A DNA stretch of 64,000 bases from Alphaproteobacteria bacterium (GTDB lineage: Bacteria > Pseudomonadota > Alphaproteobacteria > Rhizobiales > CAJQND01). How positions within the stretch are numbered: position 1 is the first letter of the stretch; the number at the start of each line of letters is the position of its first letter. The position numbers and the translations under genes are program-made. The stretch spans positions 62,001 through 126,000 of the forward strand of contig JAAEUE010000271.1 in assembly GCA_024227565.1 (NCBI GenBank). Direction: 5' to 3'. This document shows, piece by piece, positions 61,223-64,000 of this stretch. The notes under the pieces were generated by a model. It was not told the origin of the DNA. It did no database searches and saw only the letters and a program-made list of their open reading frames with translations.

Positions 61223-62386
61223 ATGACGGACACGCTTGAAAACACCATCACCATTTTAGAACGCCTGGTGAGCTTTGACAGCATCTCCGGCAAACCGACC
61301 CACGGCATCGTCGGCTACATTCAGGACTATCTGTCGAGCCTCGGTGTTGAAAGCACCCTGAGCTACGACGATGCGGGCGAGCGTGCCAATGTGTTCGCCA
61401 CCATCGGTCCTCAGATCGACGGCGGGGCCGTCCTCAACGGCCACACCGACGTGGTGCCGGTGGAGGGGCAAAACTGGAGCAACGACCCGTTCACGCTCAC
61501 CCGCGATGGCACAAAACTGCACGGCCGCGGGTCGGTTGACATGAAAGGCTTTCTGGCTTGTGTCCTCGGATCGGTGCCTGCGTTCAAGGCGGCTAACCTG
61601 TCCAAGCCCATCCACATTGCGTTCTCCTATGACGAGGAAACCGGCGGCTACGGCATGCCCGTGTTGCTGCAGCACATGGCGGGCAAAGCCTTCCGCCCAG
61701 CGGTGGTGATCGTAGGTGAGCCCACGGAAATGAACATCATCACCGGCCACAAAGGCGGCTATGAAATGCGCACGGAGGTCACCGGGTTCGAAGTCCATTC
61801 CTGCAATCCCTTCAAAGGCACGAACGCCATTTCGGCTGCCATGAAAGTGATCTCCAAGATCGAAGAGATCGGCGCCCGCTTTGCGGCCAATCCCTATCCC
61901 GGTTCGCCCTATGACCCACCCTTCACCACATTGAACGTGGGCATCATCGAGGGCGGGGCAGCACGCAACGCAACGGCCGGCTGGTGCAATTTCGACTGGG
62001 AGTTCCGCCCCATGCCTGGCGAGGACGGGGACAAAGTGGTGGACGAGTTGAAGGCCTATGCCGCCGCAGAACTGTTGCCGGGCATGAAGGCCATAAGCCC
62101 GAACGCAGATATCAACATCATCACCGAAAGCCCGGTGCCCCCGCTCGACGACAGCAACGCTGCAGAAGCTGCCGCCTTCGTCACCGAGGTCACCGGCCTA
62201 AACAGCCAGGGCGTTGTCTCGTTTGGCACCGATGCCGGCTATTTCAGCAACGCTGGATTTTCAACCGTCGTGTTCGGGCCCGGCTCCATCAGCCGCGCCC
62301 ACCAGCCCGATGAGTATGTGGAAACAGCTGAGTTGGCTCAGGGCCTGGATTTCATGACCAAGATTGCCCACCGCCTCTCCAACTGA
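61223..62386 (+). CDS. M20-family amidohydrolase, ArgE/DapE-like
   Basis: A 387-residue binuclear zinc deacylase. Metal ligands are seen in LNGHTDVVPVEG, GRGSVDMKGFLA, SYDEETGGYG and GPGSISRAHQPDEYV; the lid domain is about 180-290. Length and the GHTDVVPVEG motif fit acetylornithine deacetylase, but no arginine genes are near. ATG 61223 has AAGGA seven bases upstream. It sits with a phosphonate transporter and an M24 hydrolase, so it may remove an acyl group from an amino-phosphonate or an N-acetylated diamino acid. Confidence 0.9.
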   Translation: MTDTLENTITILERLVSFDSISGKPTHGIVGYIQDYLSSLGVESTLSYDDAGERANVFATIGPQIDGGAVLNGHTDVVPVEGQNWSNDPFTLTRDGTKLHGRGSVDMKGFLACVLGSVPAFKAANLSKPIHIAFSYDEETGGYGMPVLLQHMAGKAFRPAVVIVGEPTEMNIITGHKGGYEMRTEVTGFEVHSCNPFKGTNAISAAMKVISKIEEIGARFAANPYPGSPYDPPFTTLNVGIIEGGAARNATAGWCNFDWEFRPMPGEDGDKVVDELKAYAAAELLPGMKAISPNADINIITESPVPPLDDSNAAEAAAFVTEVTGLNSQGVVSFGTDAGYFSNAGFSTVVFGPGSISRAHQPDEYVETAELAQGLDFMTKIAHRLSN

Positions 62387-62407
62387 CGTGAAGAAGGATT
62401 TTCTCCC

Positions 62408-63586
62408 ATGGGGTTTCAAAAAGCATTCGCACCAGAGGAGTTTCAACGCCGGGTCTCAGACGTAAAGCAGCGCATGGAAAAGGCCGGGTTTGATTTGCTG
62501 GTCTGCCAGGACCCGGCCAACATGGGCTGGATGACCGGTTTTGACGGTTGGTCGTTCTACACCCCCCAGGCGGTGGTGGTGCACCAGGATGAGGAATGGC
62601 CCATCTGGTTTGGCCGTGCCCAGGATGCAAAATCAGCCCACATCACAACCGACCTTCCCGCCGGCAACATCATCGGGTTCTCCGAACCCCTGGTGCATCA
62701 CGCCACCCAACATCCGTTCGACGAACTGTGCGAGCTGATCACGGCGCGCGGCTGGGGCACAGCCCGCATCGGCGTGGATTTTGATGCCCACTATTACACC
62801 GCCCGCGCGCATCATCATCTGGTCTCCGGCCTGCCCGACGCGGCGATCTCAGACAACCGTGAGCTGGTGAATTGGGCCCGCCTGGTCAAATCACCGGCTG
62901 AGCTCGATTATATGCGCGAAGCCGGCCGCATCATCACCGACACCATGAACAACGCCATCGCAAAGCTTGCTCCGGGCGTGCGCCAATATGAGGTGATCGC
63001 CGATGTCTATCATGACCAGGTGATGGGCTTTGACGGCAATTTCGGCGACTACACCAGCCTGTGCCCGCTCATCCAGGTTGGCGAGGGAACCAGCACCCCT
63101 CATCTCACCTGGACCGACGAACCGCTGCCGGGCAGCGGCCTCATCGTCATGGAACTCGGCGCAGCCCGGCGCCACTATCATGCACCGCTCACCCGCACCA
63201 TGCACATTGGACCACCGCCGGAGCAAATGACCAAACTCACCGATGTGATCCTGGAAGGCGGCGACCGCGCCATTGAGGCGGCCAAGCCGGGCGTCACCTG
63301 CGAAGAGGTTGAGGCGCTGTGGCAATCCATCCTCAACCGCAACGGTTTTGAGAAGCCAAGCCGGGTTGGCTACTCCATCGGCCTGAACTATCCGCCCGAC
63401 TGGGGCGAGCGTACTGCAAGCTTGAGGGCCGGCGACAAAACGGTTCTTGAAGCCGGCATGTGCTTCCACTTCCAGTCCGGTGTCTGGCTGGACGATTTCG
63501 GCGCGGCAATCTCTGAGCCCATCATCATCACGGAAGCCGGCGGCGAGTGCATAAGCCACGTGGCGCGCGAACTGATCGTTCTCTAG
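62408..63586 (+). CDS. M24-family hydrolase, ectoine hydrolase (DoeA)-like
   Basis: A 392-residue pita-bread-fold protein (creatinase/aminopeptidase P type). ANMGWMTGFDGWSFYTPQAVVV in the N-terminal domain is close to the ectoine hydrolase DoeA pattern. The C-terminal catalytic domain contains LIVMELGAARRHYHAPLTRTM and SIGLNYPPDWGER, with some metal ligands of aminopeptidase P missing, as in DoeA and creatinase. DoeA opens the ectoine ring to N-acetyl-diaminobutyrate, which needs a deacetylase; an M20 deacylase is next door, 22 bases upstream. Whether ectoine or another cyclic or amide compound is the substrate is open. Confidence 0.83.
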   Translation: MGFQKAFAPEEFQRRVSDVKQRMEKAGFDLLVCQDPANMGWMTGFDGWSFYTPQAVVVHQDEEWPIWFGRAQDAKSAHITTDLPAGNIIGFSEPLVHHATQHPFDELCELITARGWGTARIGVDFDAHYYTARAHHHLVSGLPDAAISDNRELVNWARLVKSPAELDYMREAGRIITDTMNNAIAKLAPGVRQYEVIADVYHDQVMGFDGNFGDYTSLCPLIQVGEGTSTPHLTWTDEPLPGSGLIVMELGAARRHYHAPLTRTMHIGPPPEQMTKLTDVILEGGDRAIEAAKPGVTCEEVEALWQSILNRNGFEKPSRVGYSIGLNYPPDWGERTASLRAGDKTVLEAGMCFHFQSGVWLDDFGAAISEPIIITEAGGECISHVARELIVL

Positions 63587-63604
63587 CTGATCTCTGCGGC
63601 ACCC

Positions 63605-64000
63605 TTAGAACAGTTGCATCTGCGCACCTGTGATGTCGCTGAAGCTGGTGTCCAGAAACTGCAAAATCCCGTCGGCCACAGGCGCAAGCTGCTTTTCAAG
63701 ATAGTGCTGATAGTCCGGGGCAGAGTGCAGGGCATCCACCGGCTCTGGCCCGCTGCGCGTAATCACATAGCGCACCCAGTTTCCTGACGGCGGATGCTTT
63801 CGTGCCGCCTGCACGTGGGGCGGAACATTGCGCTGATATTCGTCGAGCCGGCGGCGCAAGCGTTTGCGGTAGATCAGATCCTCGTCGCGCTCACCTTTCT
63901 GCAATGCCATTGCCGTATCGCGCACGAAACTCTCAACCGGCAGGTTCAGGAACACCCGCCTGAGCAGCTCGCGCTGAAACTCCCGCGCCAGCGGCGTCCA
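63605..64000 (-). CDS. polB: DNA polymerase II (B family), C-terminal part
   Basis: The last about 131 residues of a B-family polymerase; the rest is beyond the window edge. WTPLAREFQRELLRRVF, YRKRLRRRLDEYQRNVPPHVQAAR, YVITRSGPEPVDAL and the end QLAPVADGILQFLDTSF match the thumb and C-terminus of E. coli Pol II, ending in MQLF, a QLxLF-like beta-clamp binding peptide. Pol II acts in replication restart and error-prone repair. The frame is open to base 64000. Confidence 0.9.
   Translation of the reverse strand, partial: WTPLAREFQRELLRRVFLNLPVESFVRDTAMALQKGERDEDLIYRKRLRRRLDEYQRNVPPHVQAARKHPPSGNWVRYVITRSGPEPVDALHSAPDYQHYLEKQLAPVADGILQFLDTSFSDITGAQMQLF

Overview
The window is a gene-dense, high-GC (about 60%) bacterial chromosome segment with the look of a free-living alphaproteobacterium, probably close to Hyphomicrobiales. 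This is an inference from gene content: a homogentisate dioxygenase/FAH pair, a TRAP transporter, a LIV-type ABC transporter, a betI-betA pair, a two-gene formate dehydrogenase with a fused NuoE/NuoF-type beta subunit, DUF1194 and DUF6455 proteins, a B-family DNA polymerase II, and many REP-like palindromes at 3' gene ends. No rRNA, tRNA, CRISPR array, transposase or phage gene was recognised.

Layout. 1-3122: end of homogentisate catabolism (hmgA truncated by the window edge, an FAH-family hydrolase, a metallo-beta-lactamase-fold protein with a degenerate metal motif). 3199-4880: an AT-rich hipBA toxin-antitoxin module behind four evenly spaced operators. 4909-6183: a cytochrome P450. 6270-13799: a candidate operon of a NicX-type ring-cleaving dioxygenase, a NicD-like alpha/beta hydrolase, an acyl-CoA dehydrogenase-like flavoprotein, a CoA ligase and a complete TRAP transporter. 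13800-17317: LysR, VOC, FMN-binding and DUF1194 genes, bracketed by two inverted copies of a structured repeat of about 100 bp. 17480-20851: a SAM/adenylate cyclase/AAA/TPR regulator. 21066-25229: a quinone-reductase-like MDR protein, a methyltransferase, and betA-betI with a recognisable BetI operator. 25225-35520: a second aromatic-type region with a LIV transporter and its distant binding protein, a salicylyl-CoA-hydroxylase-like flavoprotein, a hot-dog thioesterase, a cupin, a PhzS-like monooxygenase, and an FAH-family protein with a signal peptide. 35850-38480: an autotransporter. 38804-43727: formate dehydrogenase and a divergent TusA-like protein. 44112-48179: ArsC-like, COG0523 GTPase, a D,D-carboxypeptidase with a polybasic tail, and a DapA-like lyase. 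48509-52759: RND adaptor and pump. 52765-53993: small Cys-rich and Gly-rich proteins. 54066-63586: phosphonate-type ABC transporter and iron alcohol dehydrogenase, divergent from LysR, an alkaline-phosphatase-superfamily hydrolase, and M20 and M24 hydrolases. 63605-64000: C-terminus of DNA polymerase II.

How the genes work together. The window is mainly an uptake-and-catabolism region. Three transport systems (TRAP, LIV ABC, phosphonate ABC) each sit beside enzymes that probably process the imported compound, with local LysR or TetR regulators. Substrates cannot be fixed from sequence. The best candidates for undescribed pathways are the NicX/NicD/CoA-ligase/TRAP operon, the FMO/thioesterase/exported-FAH/LIV cluster, and the phosphonate-transporter/AP-superfamily/amidohydrolase cluster. 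The most striking regulatory structure is the hipBA operator array with an exact 27-bp period.
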